DNA from: Tachypleus tridentatus | Taxonomy: Eukaryota; Arthropoda; Merostomata; Xiphosura; Limulidae | Reading direction: 5' to 3' | Assembly (NCBI RefSeq): GCF_004210375.1 | Contig: NC_134834.1 | Span: 9,236,922-9,300,921 of the forward strand | DNA: 64,000 nucleotides | Shown: positions 1 to 12,313 of the stretch, piece by piece | Layout: each line of letters opens with the position of its first letter | How positions within the stretch are numbered: position 1 is the stretch's first letter | Program-made: the position numbers and the translations under genes | The notes under the pieces: generated by a model | What the model saw: the letters and a program-made list of their open reading frames with translations, nothing else | Databases searched by the model: none | What the model was told of the DNA's origin: nothing

Positions 1-97
1 GCAGTTCCATTCATGCTACAGAAGTGGACGTAAGGTTGAAGGCTGCACATTATGATGCTGCCACATCACTGAAGAAACTACAGGATTCTCTGAACCA
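1..97 (+). CDS. Partial internal exon of an unrecognised protein, cut by the window edge
   Basis: The first bases read as an open frame of 31 codons starting at base 3, rich in Lys, Leu, Ala, Asp and Glu (it includes EVDVRLKAAHYDAATSLKKL), which suits a helical or coiled-coil stretch. It ends in phase 2 at base 97, directly before a good donor (GTAAGA, 98-103). The next exon at 1793 supplies the missing third base, giving Gln, and stays open, so the join is phase-consistent. The real upstream end of the exon is outside the window, or possibly at the CAG at base 2-4. I do not recognise the protein. The call rests on splice motifs and frame continuity across three exons, not on a named domain. 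Confidence 0.6.
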
Positions 98-1299
98 GTA
101 AGAGAACATGTCTGATACCTAAAATAGTGTAAGAGTATAATATTTTTGTATGAAATAAAGAAAATAATATGTACTGAAGGCAAGTATCAGTTATTTAATA
201 TTTCAGGTAACTCGTCCAAAGTGTGGCTTGTTCCCCATAACACAATTAATACGTTTTCGTGAAGGTTTTACGCTAACATTAATATACGATTTGCTGCTTT
301 CTTTCTGTTTAAATCAAGTGTCATAGTTTAACAAATTCAGTTCCATTTGGATAAGGTGTTTCTTCCTTCTTTTTGTTAACTTTTAATGCTATTAAAATGC
401 TATTCCTTTTAATCCAAGGAAGATACGGTTGGACGTTGCCTATCCAGTTTTTATCCTTTGCCAAACCTCACATTTCATATACTAATGTAAAACTTACACA
501 TGAAAGTCAAAAACTAAAATGAAGTACAATTAAAGGTAAATGTAATAATGATAATGTTCTGGTGATTAAAATTATTCTAATGCATCAGTAATAAATACAA
601 AACATCTTGAACAAAATGTTCATGTGAATGTCTCATAATAACTCCATCATGTTATTTATTAATTCACATGTAATATTTGCTTCGTTCTTATCCTGTAGTT
701 TACCTGCTGCTGTGAAGTCTGTTTAAGACTTACTTAACGGTTTTGATACTTTTGGGTACATGTGCTTAAACTGTTTCAGTGTTTCCCTTTGAAAGTTTGT
801 TGGTTGAATGTAATATTAGAAATAATAAAATTCAGTTATGTTTACTGAAAGTTCAAAAATGTATTTGACTAAAGACTGTTGTAGACTGTGTAAGGTTTAG
901 GACAGTGTTCATTGGGTCAAGTTGACTTAGTTGTCTCTGTGAAATATTGCTGAAACATGGTGGTACTTTGAGGTTGGTGAGTGTATTTCTGAAACGTGTA
1001 AAAGGCATACCTAACCAGAATGCCAACAAACAAATACAAACATTGCCTCTCAGATTTTGTACTTATGAGGTGAAACTCGTATTGGGAAGACCAGTAGAAT
1101 ATTAGAGAAATAATAAAGGAACAGCCCACGACTTCTTACCACAGCACAGCTACAACCCTGAGCAAATCATCAACTGGAACCAGCAACAAATGCTTGATCA
1201 CATCATTGGAAGACCAGGAAATAAAAAGAAGCCTTTAACGTAAACCATCCCTGAACTGTATTACAGATGTTTCGATCTAACGTGAACTGTTTTCCCACA

Positions 1300-1527
1300 A
1301 TAATGAATATAACAAACTATGATTGCACATGACTCCTGAATATAACAAACTATGACTGCACATGACTCCTGAATATAACAAACTATGATTGCACATGACT
1401 CCCGTTAACTTCATGCTTCAATAATGAATATAACAAACTATGACTGCACATGACTCCCGTTAACTTCATGCTTCAATAATGAATATAACAAACTATGATT
1501 GCACATGACTCCTGTTAACTTCATGCT
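1300..1527. repeat. Short tandem repeat, about 56-bp unit with shortened copies
   Basis: About five units share 'aatataacaaactatg' and 'gcacatgactcc'. Two early copies lack the 'gttaacttcatgcttcaataatg' portion, giving a shorter unit of about 36 bp. The array lies in the intron between the first two exons of the left-hand gene. No function is suggested. Confidence 0.85.
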
Positions 1528-1792
1528 TTTTATTCAAGATTCTCTGCTTTAGTTGCTTTCTTTAATGTTTCAATGTCTTTTTACACATTTTAGAATTCCA
1601 CTCACAAATCTTTAAGTTACAGCTGTGTTTCAACAATATGCATGCATGATCTGTGTAATAGGTCAATTTATTATCCAAGAACTTCCAAGGTAAATGCAGT
1701 CCACAGTAGCATCCAATCAAGTACAGTTTTCTTTCAATAAAGTTTACCTCAAACAAATTCATAAGACGTTCTTAACACTTTGTTTGCTCCAG

Positions 1793-1921
1793 AGCGACTC
1801 CTCGTAAGGGTATTCTCAAGTCTCCAAAAGCAGCAGCAAGAGTAACATTGTCTTCCACTTTAAATGAAAAGAACTCTAACCAAGAAAGATTAGACTCAAA
1901 TGATAGTTCTGTTAAAGCACG
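1793..1921 (+). CDS. Internal exon of the same unrecognised protein
   Basis: This exon lies between an acceptor (pyrimidine-rich tract then CAG, ending 1792) and a donor (GTAGGA, 1922-1927). It contributes one base, 42 whole codons and two bases (129 bp). The peptide begins ATPRKGILKSPKAAARVTL and continues Ser/Asn/Glu-rich. The SP after GILK is a possible proline-directed kinase site, and the segment looks disordered. Its start phase matches the end of the exon at 1-97, and its end phase matches the start of the exon at 2821. That triple agreement is the main evidence that it is real. The other two frames contain stops. Confidence 0.65.
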
Positions 1922-2012
1922 GTAGGAATAATAATTGTTTTATGCTATTTCTTAAAAAAACATTACAAGTTTTGAAATGTTGATCAATTTTATGTTAGAA
2001 GGTACTAATACT

Positions 2013-2500
2013 TGAAGATAATATTTCAAGATACTAATACTTGAAAATAATTGAATATAATAATATTTGAAGATACTAATACTTGAATATACTAACATTT
2101 AAAGATACTAATACTTGAATATACTAACATTTAAAGATACTAATACTTGAATATACTAACATTTAAAGATACTAATATTTGAATATAATAATATTTGAAG
2201 ATACTAATACTTGAATATACTAACATTTAAAGATACTAATACTTGAATATACTAACATTTAAAGATACTAATACTTGAATATACTAACATTTAAAGATAC
2301 TAATACTTGAATATATTAACATTTAAAGATACTAATACTTGAATATACTAACATTTAAAGATACTAATATTTGAATATAATAACATTTAAAGATACTAAT
2401 ATTTGAATATAATAATATTTGAAGATACTAATACTTGAATATACTAACATTTGAAGATACTAATACTTGAATATGCTAACATTTGAAGATACTAATATTC
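2013..2500. repeat. Minisatellite, 32-bp unit, about 15 copies
   Basis: The unit is 'gatactaatacttgaata' followed by 'tactaacatttaaa'. It is very AT-rich and has small substitutions and occasional shortened copies at the left. It lies in the intron before the last exon of the left-hand gene. Confidence 0.9.
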
Positions 2501-2820
2501 ATGTTTTTATTCCAGTTTTATAAAAATTCAGTTATGTTTTTTCATTTAAATGATGGCTGATTTCTTATGAAACTTAAGTCAGTAGTATTTTCTTAATAAC
2601 ATTTGTCCTGGAGTTTGCCCGAGGTCTTTAAAAACAGTCTTATTGAGATATTTGATTATAGTTTTCTTTTTACATGAACTCCAAACAATATGAAACTACT
2701 TGAAAACACATTTTACTGAAACTATTTGTACAAATAAGACCTATTTATTGTTTAGAATGATAGAAATTTCAGTCTTAAAGAAATGTGTAATTTTCAAATG
2801 TAATTTAATGTATTTTATAG

Positions 2821-3118
2821 CCAACATTTGAATTTTGGAAACATTGGAGGTGGAGAACTGAGTCGTCACGTTCACTTCACTGACTCCGCTTTAAAGAACG
2901 AATCATCCTGTCTCCTTGAATCTACGTGCAGTACTATTAGTTGTTTGGAGAAAGCTCTGGAGAGGCTACCAATGTCGGAGAGCTTGTCATCACAGAATAC
3001 AAGTGCAAATCTCTCGAACTGCACTGTTAGTGACATCCATTCTACGGGTGGCAGTAGTGTATTCAGTCAGTTGTCATTTCTTAGTGAACTATCTGAGAAA
3101 GAGGTCATTGATCTGTAA
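2821..3118 (+). CDS. Last exon of the same unrecognised protein, with an RVxF-like motif
   Basis: The exon follows an acceptor (TTTTATAG ending 2820). One base completes an Arg codon, and 98 codons follow to a TAA/TGA-type stop ending at 3118. It encodes a Ser/Leu-rich acidic C-terminus, running from QHLNFGNIGGGELSRHVHF to EKEVIDL. The RHVHF segment near the exon start fits the loose RVxF docking consensus of protein phosphatase 1, but such short matches are often chance. Together the three exons give about 172 residues of C-terminus with no signal peptide or membrane segment. I considered centrosomal or mitotic PP1-binding proteins but cannot name a family. No clean AATAAA is visible within about 100 bp; an ATATAAA-like site lies near 3209. 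Confidence 0.65.
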
Positions 3119-4797
3119 CCTTCTATCTTTCATTATTAATTTTCAATTAGGATAAGAAATTCTGCCCTAAAGTGTGCCAATATAAAAAAATTATTTTGTA
3201 AATTTCATTAATATAAAACTGATTAAGATAGTTATTTTGAGTTATGTAAAAAACTAAGCTTTTCAGTTTGATTTTGATGTCATTACATATTCAAAGATTT
3301 AGCTCTCACTTTTAGACTCTCAATTACGTTTTTGTATATGCTTTATTTTCAGAATGTTTACTGTTAATACAGTGATCTATTGTGTGTATTTTCAGTAGTT
3401 TCTCCTTTAAAATATTGATTTTATCTTCAGCATCTCTCTTATTGTCATCTTCAACATCAGGCCTTTCATTTTTGCTAGTTATATTTTCAGTATTTCTATC
3501 TTTGGATTTTTTCATCTTCAGTAACCCTAAGTTTACTGACTTTTATCTGCAATTTTTATATTTGATATACGTTATTTTTACACATGTACATTCTAAACTT
3601 TATAATATTTTTCAACTTTATTGGTATTTGCTAGTTATGGCCACATTTTTAAAGTCTACATTGATAGAAGGATGCATGTGGAACCTCTTAAAGATGGCAG
3701 GTTCTCTATTTAATGATTTTTAGGTTTGTCATTAATTATAAGTGTTAACTGATTACTCTAATGAATATCATTTTATTGATTAATTTCTTAATATCCATAC
3801 TTTCTCCTTATTTGCAATCATTCTGAGAACCATCAAGAAATTTGTGGCTATCTGAGAAGCTAGCATTACTTTTAGGAAATAGTCATTTCAATGTGAAAAT
3901 CTGTGATTATTTATGATTATAATCACTATAAATATAAATTACTATAAATATTTCTTGGTCCCTTTTTTTTTTCCCCACCTCAAGATCGTAAAAGTTTTGT
4001 ATGTTTGTAATTTACCAATGTCTAGCTTTCAAAAGAGAAAAATCTAAGGTTTATTGTTTGTTAAAAATTTGAATTAGATGCCAATAGCCCATAACAGAAG
4101 TTTTCTAAGGTGCAAACTGATGGTGAAAATATGAACTAAAAGTTTGTGTTGAAAAGGTTGTTACTCACTAATGCAGTAACATAGTTCACAAGTAGATCAC
4201 AGAAGAAATTGTAAAAGCATGTAGTAGGCTGTAAATATTGTAATGTTTTTACAGAACGTTGCATGTTTGGCTGTAATTATTCATCAAAATGATAAAAACT
4301 TGCTATCACATAATGCATTTCAGACACAAAGCTTCCACAAAAATACGATTAAAAAATATATATTTTGCTTAGCATTTGTCAGATTTTTGTAATAGTTTGA
4401 GATTGTGGCAGGTACAAGTAGTTTAGTATTTTTCTGAAACAATTGTGTTCTTAAAAAATAAAAACAAAATATTTTCTTCATATTATTAGCTTCTAATAAC
4501 ATTATTTGATTTTATTATACATTTATATATATATATATTAGTTTGTTGGTTGAAAACTAACAAAAGTTTTGAACTGAAGATACTGTAAATTATACAAACT
4601 CAAAATTATCTATCAAAGAACAAATTTTTTATGCTTATAGCTTTTCATCACATTGTATAAAATTTTTTTCATCAATAAAACATTCTCTTGAATTTTTTTA
4701 CATGAAATGTGAGAACTTGGAATTTTTCCATAAGAAGCACATTTTTAACAATCAGTGACACTGAAGAACTGTTACTAAATTTTTTATGTTCACAGCA
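3119..4797. other. AT-rich 3' flank with no recognised gene
   Basis: This stretch holds the probable 3' UTR of the left-hand gene followed by AT-rich sequence. The open frames here are short and of low complexity, and none has splice or start context I would defend. Confidence 0.5.
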
Positions 4798-5010
4798 CAA
4801 TGGTCGTCTCCTTAGTGTGCCAAGCTGTGGTTATAGGTTCATCATATGTGATAGTTATATATCTCACTATTCTGTTGAACGAGTGAAGTTTTAGAGGGAA
4901 GGACAAGCCAGCCATGGCCGTCTTGTTAATGTGCCAAGCTGTAGTTATAGGTTCATCATAAGTGATAGTTATATATCTCACTATTCTGTAGAACGAGTGG
5001 AGTTGTAAGT
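4798..5010. repeat. Tandem duplication, about 114-bp unit, two copies
   Basis: Two adjacent copies begin at 4798 and about 4912. They share 'gtgccaagctg', 'ttataggttcatcat' and 'gtgatagttatatatctc'. About ten per cent of positions differ, so this is not a very recent duplication. It lies immediately before the 41-bp array at 5026. Confidence 0.85.
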
Positions 5011-5025
5011 GGTTGTACAACTGCT

Positions 5026-5350
5026 CTCCATCCCATCACTTAAATTACAGATAGCTTTGAAGCCTGCTCCATCCCATCACTTAAATTACAGATAGCTTTG
5101 AAGCCTGCTCCATCCCATCACTTAAATTACAGATAGCTTTGAAGCCTGCTCCATCCCATCACTTAAATTACAGATAGCTTTGAAGCCTGCTCCATCCCAT
5201 CACTTAAATTACAGATAGCTTTGAAGCCTGCTCCATCCCATCACTTAAATTACAGATAGCTTTGAAGCCTGCTCCATCCCATCACTTAAATTACAGATAG
5301 CTTAGAAGCCTGCTCCATCCCATCACTTAAATTACAGATAGCTATGAAGC
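5026..5350. repeat. Minisatellite, 41-bp unit, about 8 copies
   Basis: Near-identical units carry 'ctccatcccatcacttaaa' then 'ttacagatagctttgaagcctg'. Only the last two copies show substitutions, so the array is homogeneous. The 390 bp that follow, to 5736, contain nothing I can identify. Confidence 0.95.
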
Positions 5351-5736
5351 CCAGTTATAATTTATTTCAGTTTAAAACATGTTGCATCACTACTTCTGTC
5401 AGAAGTGAATATAAAATCAGTTTATTTATTTACCCAAGTTGATAATTTTACTTGTTAAATATCGAATGAATGAGGGGCTAGCTTCTCTCACAGAAAATCA
5501 CATACATGTTTAATCTTTTTATTCAAGAAATTAATTAATTGTGTTGAAAAACATAGTTATGTTTTAGTTTAAAATTTTAGGGTAAGTACATAAACATGAA
5601 TACACAATATTTAGATACTAAAATGAAACTGTTGACTTAGAATAAAGGGAGCTGTGGTAGAAGATTCCTCATGTGATTGGTTTACAAATCTCAGGCCTGC
5701 TTGTAACTGGTCAGTTGTCACATGCTATGTTATTAA

Positions 5737-7540
5737 CTAACAACCTGATAAGTATTACATTAATACAGGTACAAACAATAGTGGTTATAATTAACAGATA
5801 AATATTACATTAATACAGGTACAAACAATAGTGGTTGTAATTAACTGATAAGTATTACATTAATACAGGTATAAACAATAGTAGTTATAATTAACTGATA
5901 AATACTACATTAATACAGGAACAAACAATAGTAGTTATAATTAACAAATAAATACTTCATTAATACAGGTACAAACAATAGTAGTTATAATTAACAGATA
6001 AATACTACATAAATACAGGTATAAACAATAGTAGTTATAATTAACTGATAAATACTACATTAATACAGGAACAAACAATAGTAGTTATAATTAACTGATA
6101 AATACTACATTAATACAGGAACAAACAATAGTAGTTATAATTAACTGATAAATACTACATTAATACAGGAACAAACAATAGTGGTTATAATTAACAGATA
6201 AATACTACATTAATACAGGTACAAACAATAGTAGTTGTAATTAACTTATAAATATTACATTATTACAGGTACAAACAATAGTGGTTATAATTAACAGATA
6301 AATACTACATTAATACAGGTAGAGACAATAGTGGTTATAATTAACAGATAAATACTACTTTAATGCAGGAACAAACAATAGTGGTAAAAATTAACAGATA
6401 AATACTATATTAATACAGGTACAAACAATAGTGGTTATAATTAACAGATAAATACTACATAAATACAGGTAGAAACAATAGTAGTTATAATTAACTGATA
6501 AATACTACATTAATACAGGTACAAACAATAGTAGTTATAATTAACAGATAAATACTACATTAATACAGGTACAAACAATAGTAGTTATAATTAACTAATA
6601 AATACTACATTAATACAGGTACAAACAATAGTAGTTATAATTAACTGATAAATACTACATTAATACAGGAACAAACAATAGTAGTTATAATTAACTGATA
6701 AATACTACATTAATACAGGAACAAACAATAGTAGTTATAATTAACTGATAAATACTACATTAATACAGGTACAAACAATAGTAGTTATAATTAACAAATA
6801 AATACTTCATTAATACAGGTACAAACAATAGTAGTTATAATTAACAGATAAATACTACATAAATACAGGTATAAACAATAGTAGTTATAATTAACAGATA
6901 AATACTACATAAATACAGGTATAAACAATAGTAGTTATAATTAACTAATAAATACTACATAAATACAGGTATAAACAATAGTAGTTATAATTAACAGATA
7001 AATACTACATAAATACAGGTATAAACAATAGTAGTTATAATTAACAGATAAATACTACATAAATACAGGTATAAACAATAGTAGTTATAATTAACTAATA
7101 AATACTACATTAATACAGGTACAAACAATAGTAGTTATAATTAACTGATAAATACTACATTAATACAGGAACAAACAATAGTAGTTATAATTAACTGATA
7201 AATACTACATTAATACAGGAACAAACAATAGTAGTTATAATTCACAGATAAATACTACATTAATACATATAGAGACAACAGTGGTTATAATTAAGTGATA
7301 AATACTACATTAATACAGGTACAAACAACAGTCGTTATAATTAACAGATAAATACCACATTAATACAGGTACAAACAATAGTAGTTATAATTAACAGATA
7401 AATACTACATAAATACAGGTATAAACAATAGTAGTTATAATTAACTGATAAATACTACATAAATACAGGTATAAACAATAGTAGTTATAATTAACTGATA
7501 AATACTACATAAATACAGGTATAAACAATAGTAGTTTATA
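5737..7540. repeat. Minisatellite, 50-bp unit, about 36 copies
   Basis: The unit contains 'gataaatactacattaata', 'caggtacaaacaatag' and 'tagttataattaac'. Variants ('aaatacaggtata', 'acaggaacaaac') recur in blocks, which suggests segmental copying of several units at once. It ends about 110 bp beyond the stop codon of the minus-strand PAN-EGF-PAN gene, so it is just downstream of that gene. Confidence 0.95.
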
Positions 7541-7652
7541 GACAAGTGTTACAAAATATGAAACCTTTGTTAAGAAGACATTCCTTGTGTTGGGGTGAAT
7601 AGTTGTTTGACATCTGGTGTAACTTCAGATAGGAAACTACAATTATTATACT

Positions 7653-7903
7653 TCAATGATGACAGTCGAGAAAGGTAAAGTGACTTAGTTCTTTATGACC
7701 GTTACAACCGATGGTTAAGCCTACTTCGTCCTTATTAGCGTACTTCATGTAGCACGTGCTCACTGCTTCTTTGTACCAAATATCCGCGGATTTGCATTCA
7801 GGTGTCAGTAGGCAACGTCTTGGACATTCTTCGATGTCAGTAACAGAGAAGGCTATAAAGTCGTAACCATGAAGACACGCATTAGGTGTGACCATGAAGT
7901 GAG
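7653..7903 (-). CDS. Last exon of the secreted PAN-EGF-PAN protein: second PAN/apple-like domain
   Basis: On the minus strand an excellent acceptor, with a TACTAAC branch-point match and ATCAACAG, ends at 7904. The exon begins with two bases that complete a Pro codon with the single base left by the EGF exon at 13779-13887. It adds 82 residues and stops at TGA (7655-7653). The motif order CLHGYDFIAF, EECPRRC, TPEC, STCYM and two further cysteines fits a PAN/apple fold, a disulphide-stabilised module used for protein or carbohydrate binding. Cysteines fall at residues 145, 162, 166, 172, 186, 202 and 216 of the assembled chain. The protein ends in HH with no membrane segment or GPI signal, so it is probably secreted. 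No close AATAAA is visible downstream. Confidence 0.75.
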
Positions 7904-8018
7904 CTGTTGATAAACAAGTAATGTTAGTAAAAGTTATTTTTACTGCTAGTAATACATTTGACGACCACAGCACTGTGGAAAATGTATAAGATTATATAAC
8001 TGAAACTAACTTTAGTTG

Positions 8019-8095
8019 GCGTGTGTGACCCTAAGAACTAGGGTTTGATACTCGCGGTGGGCACACACAGATACCCCATTGTTTAACTATTTATT
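8019..8095 (+). mobile_element. Fragment of a second tRNA-like SINE family
   Basis: A B-box-like 'gggtttgatactcg' followed by 'cggtgggcacacacagata' matches other fragments in this window (21625, 22062, 24361, 37261, 46775, 55100 and 56080). All share a head with a B-box-like segment, a GGTGGGCA motif and a '(c)agatagccc' body. Only the head and early body remain here. Confidence 0.5.
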
Positions 8096-8213
8096 TAATA
8101 GATAACCAACAGTTGACACATACTAATTTACCTACAATTTGTCAGTAAAGATATTTTAAAAAAATAACGATAGTAAATACTTGATGTAGGATCTGTTGAT
8201 GGTTAACCTAAAG

Positions 8214-8792
8214 CAGTGGTTCTTAACCCTTCTCATCGTCTTACCCTCTGAGACTCTCCTGGGTATTACAGTGACCCCTATAATAATTTTTGTAATAGTG
8301 AACTTTGCGTAAAGGTAAAATAAAACGAAACTATATAAAGATCCTAATTTATTGAAAATGTTACAAATAAATGACCTTGAGAAATGCTACAAGTGCTAAA
8401 CAAATGTAAAATCCATGGAATTACTGAACAGCATATAAAACCTACATATTCACTCAGTGTAAGGGTTGATATATAATGAGAAGATATACTAAATATGATG
8501 GAAATTTTGATATTTAAATTTTAAGTTTGATGTATTAATATTATATATAAAAACATTTAGGTAATTCTAAACGTTGTGCTATATGAAAATTTTTACTCAA
8601 AATTAGACGGGTGGTTGCGCAACAAGCATCTCGACGCGGTTCAACTGCCGCTCTTCAGCGTGTTTCTCATTGGTGGGCAGTTACAGGCGCTTGCCACAAA
8701 AACTACAAACTGCTCCGTGATTTCCCCACTAATTCTCAAACCTTTCGTGACCCGCGAAAAACTTCGAACGATCCCCAGATAAAGAACCACCG
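8214..8792 (+). mobile_element. Non-autonomous hAT-type element (relic)
   Basis: The left end begins 'cagtggttcttaaccc' and the right end finishes 'aaagaaccaccg'. This is the terminal inverted repeat pattern typical of hAT (Charlie-like) elements. Candidate 8-bp target duplications, 'acctaaag' (8206-8213) and 'atctaatg' (8793-8800), agree at 6 of 8 positions, as expected for an old insertion. The interior has fragments such as 'cgtgacccgcgaaaaac' seen in such elements. It contains no transposase. It lies in intron 2 of the minus-strand PAN-EGF-PAN gene. Confidence 0.7.
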
Positions 8793-9337
8793 ATCTAATG
8801 GAACAACACATTATGAAACTTAAACAATGAGATATTTAGAAATATTCATTATTATCACGGCGTATCGAAGCTTTTCAGTGGGTAAGAAGTGTTCAGAAAC
8901 TTTAGTTGTGACGACTGTTGTTTTATCACCTGACAGAACAAGTTACCTTTAGAGATGTAATACAAAATATACCTTGTGGCTTAATTACCTGACAGAACAG
9001 TGGTAACCTCTGTAGATGTCGTATTACGTAAAGATTTCCTTTATATAGAGCTTATTAAAATCGTTTAATCTCTACATCACATACGAACTGTGTTTTGTAA
9101 AAAGTCACGTGCTAATTAGACAAGGAATGACGTTGTAAGACAACCGTTTTTGTTCGTAGTAAGAAAATTTTAATTTTTTGACAGATGTTATTCAATCACT
9201 GAGATAATATTCGTGATAAATCGCAGTTTGTCTGTGTATAATTTGTGAAAATATAGTTCTGACAAACAACTTTAAACGATTGTTTATGGAGCATAAGTCT
9301 TTAACAGTGCTAAATACCAGTTTCTGAAATCCTGTAA

Positions 9338-9596
9338 GGCCCGACATGGCCATGCGTGTTAAGGCGTGCGACTCGTAACCTGAGGGTCGCCAAACATGTT
9401 TGCCCTTTCAGCCGTGGGGGCGTTATAATGTAACGGTCAATCCCACTATTCGTTGGTAAAAGAGTAGCCCAAGAGTTGGCGGTGGGTGGTGATGACTAGT
9501 TGCCTTCACTCTAGTCTTACACTGCTAAATTAGGGACGGTTAGCACAGATAACCCTGGAGTAGCTTTGTGCGAAATTCAAAAACAAACAAACAAAC
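9338..9596 (+). mobile_element. tRNA-headed SINE, full length
   Basis: The copy starts with a tRNA-like head ('ggcccgacatggccatg'), continues through the conserved body ('ccctttcagccgtggggg', 'gtagcccaagagttggcgg', 'ctagtcttacactgctaaat') and ends in (AAAC)n. A perfect 11-bp target duplication 'aaatcctgtaa' flanks it (9327-9337 and 9597-9607), which fixes both ends. The B box is damaged: part of the T-arm is deleted before 'caaacatg'. Confidence 0.92.
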
Positions 9597-9607
9597 AAAT
9601 CCTGTAA

Positions 9608-10350
9608 AACATATTACAGAGATCTAAGTTCGATATATTAAAGCAATTTGGAATATGCAAACCAGCAAGACAAACAACAGCAAATGTAGAGTCACGGTGA
9701 AATATAATTTATCAATACTACATTATGACTCACATTTTATAGGTAGTATGGAACAACCAAAAGTTGATCGTTTTCGAGAAGGGCATGAAAAAGCGCTTTC
9801 CGACACAAAATATTCATACGTTCATATTGTAAAAACGTGCTTAGATCTGAGATTTCTCTCTTTTACTTTATAGCATTGGAAAACAAAGGTATATGGATTA
9901 ACTTGAGGTACCAGAACCATCCAGAAAGATATCTGCAGAGAGTCGTACCGTTACCATGGAAAGCAATTTTAAAATATTGAAATAACAATTGAGAATCAAG
10001 AAATTTAAAGGTCAGTGGTAAAAGCCATCTACTTATATTAGGTACAGTACACAACATAATTAAAAATATTTCTCTTCAATAATAAGACTAACATGGTATG
10101 GGTTCACCATGATAAAGCTTTTACTTGCATCATCTGTTCAACCTTCGCATCTTACAAGCAGCTGGAGAATGAAAAGGGGGTTTGTACTATTCTGTAAGTA
10201 GACATACCAAGTTAACACATGAACTTCTTTCAGATCAGCCTATTGAAATGAACAGTGGGAAACAGTTGTCGTCGTAACTAGATGGATTACGAAAAATTAA
10301 AAGGAACAGTTTGCTCTGAAAATGACAGCTTTATGCTGGAGCTTTTTGCG
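9608..10350. other. Intronic spacer with no supported gene
   Basis: Within intron 2 of the PAN-EGF-PAN gene. Open frames of 64-72 codons at 9655-9873 (+) and 9863-10057 (-) lack convincing splice or start context. Confidence 0.4.
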
Positions 10351-10354
10351 ATGA

Positions 10355-10624
10355 TTTGTTTTTGAAATTCGCACAAAGCTACTCGAGGGCTATCTGTGCT
10401 AATCCCTAATTTAGCAGTGTAAGACTAGAGGGAAGGCAGCTAATCATCACCACCCACCCCCAACTCTTGGGCTACTCTTTTACCAACGGATAGTGGGATT
10501 GACCGTCACATTATAACGCCCCCACGGCTGAAAGGGCGAGCATGTTGGGCGCGACGGGGGTTCGAACCTCCGACCCTCAGATTACAAGTCGCACGCCTTA
10601 ACACGCTTGGCCATGCCGGTCCCC
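10355..10624 (-). mobile_element. tRNA-headed SINE, minus orientation
   Basis: The reverse complement gives the full head with an intact B box ('ggttcgaacccc'-like), the body and a short A/C-rich tail at 10355. An imperfect 9-bp flanking match (about 10345 'ttttgcgat', about 10625 'ttttgccat') is probably the target duplication. The 37-bp minisatellite begins within about 15 bp of its tRNA head. Confidence 0.9.
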
Positions 10625-10634
10625 TTTTGCCATA

Positions 10635-11935
10635 GAACCTGCACTGCAGGATTATTACCAACATAGTCATGTGACACTCACTGCAGGATTATTACCAACA
10701 TACTCATGTGACAGATACTGCAGGAACATTACCAACATAGTCATGTGACAGTCACTGCAGTATTATTACCCACATAGTCATGTGACAGTCACTGCAGGAT
10801 TATTACCAACATAGTCATGCGACAGTCACTGCAGGATTATTACCAACGTACTCATGTGACAGTCACTGCAGGATTATTACCAACATAGTCATGCGACAGT
10901 CACTGCAGCATTATTACCAACATAGTCATGTGACAGACACTGCAGGATTATTACCAACATAGTCATGTGACAGTCACTGCAGGATTATTACCAACATAGT
11001 CATGCGACAGTCACTGCAGGATTATTACCAACATAGTCATGCGACAATCACTGCAGGATTATTACCAATATAGTCATGCGACAGTCACTGCAGGATTATT
11101 ACCAACGTACTCATGCGACAGTCACTGCAGGATTATTACCAACATAGTCATGCGAGAGACACTGCAGGATTATTACCAACATAGTCATGTGACAGTCACT
11201 GCAGGATTATTACCAACATAGTCATGTGACAGTCACTGCAGGATTATTATCGACATAGTCATGTGACAGTCACTGCAGGATTATTACCAACGTACTCATG
11301 CGACAGTCACTGCAGGATTATTACCAACATAGTCATGCGAGAGACACTGCAGGATTATTACCAACATAGTCATGTGACAGTCACTGCAGGATTATTACCA
11401 ACATAGTCATGTGACAGTCACTGCAGGATTATTACCAACATAGTCATGTGACAGACAATGCAGGATTATTACCAACATAGTCATGTGACAGACACTGCAG
11501 GATTATTACCAACATAGTCATGTGACAGTCACTGCAGGATTATTACCAACAGTCATGTGACAGACACTGCAGGATTATTACCAACATAGTCATGTGACAG
11601 ACACTGCAGGATTATTACCAACATAGTCATGTGACAGTCACTGCAGGTTTATTACCAACGTTGTCATGTGACAGTCACTGCAGGATTATTACCAAGATAG
11701 TCATGCGAGAGTCACTGCAGGATTATTACCAAGATAGTCATGCGAGAGTCACTGCAGGATTATTACCAAGATAGTCATGCGACAGTCACTGCAGGATTAT
11801 TACCAACATAGTCATGCGACAGACATTGCAGGATTATTACCAACATAGTCATGTGACAGTCACTGCAGGATTATTACCAACAGTCATGTGACAGACACTG
11901 CAGGATTATTACCAACATAGTCATGTGACAGAGAA
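10635..11935. repeat. Minisatellite, 37-bp unit, about 35 copies
   Basis: The unit 'cactgcaggattattacc' plus 'aacatagtcatgtgacagt' carries a PstI site (CTGCAG) in nearly every copy. Variants gtgac/gcgac and acatag/acgtac recur in blocks. It lies in intron 2 of the PAN-EGF-PAN gene. Confidence 0.96.
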
Positions 11936-12313
11936 TAACCGGAAGTAACGATATGAAGTTTCAAAACTGGTTTAGTATAACTTATTCGACCTCTCTGATG
12001 AAAAATTATTGAACTGTCTATCGCTAAACATGATTCGGTTTGGTTCTTCAGTTTTGTTTTATGTTGAGCATAGAGTTGTACATTGGGCTGCCTGTGCTGC
12101 GCCCACCACGTCTATTACACTATGTAACAAAATTTTTACTTTTTCTTGTTCCTGGACAGAAAGTGCTATTTTCCAGTTGCTTGTGCCTAAAGTAAATGGA
12201 AAAGACCTATTTTTCTCTTCAACCTTTGATTTTGTGACCTGGATAATGAAATTTTCAAATCTACCCATTTGCCAGAACATTCCAGGTAGATTCAGTGCTG
12301 AGTAGCTGATAGA

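Noticed and set aside
9655..9873. 72-codon plus-strand frame
   Set aside because: There is no domain, no convincing acceptor or donor, and it lies between two SINEs inside an intron.
12009..12305. 98-codon plus-strand frame, or the 73-codon minus-strand frame, as a gene upstream of the heat-shock promoter
   Set aside because: Both cover the left inverted repeat of the transposon, whose right copy gives no matching frame. They are better explained as element ends.
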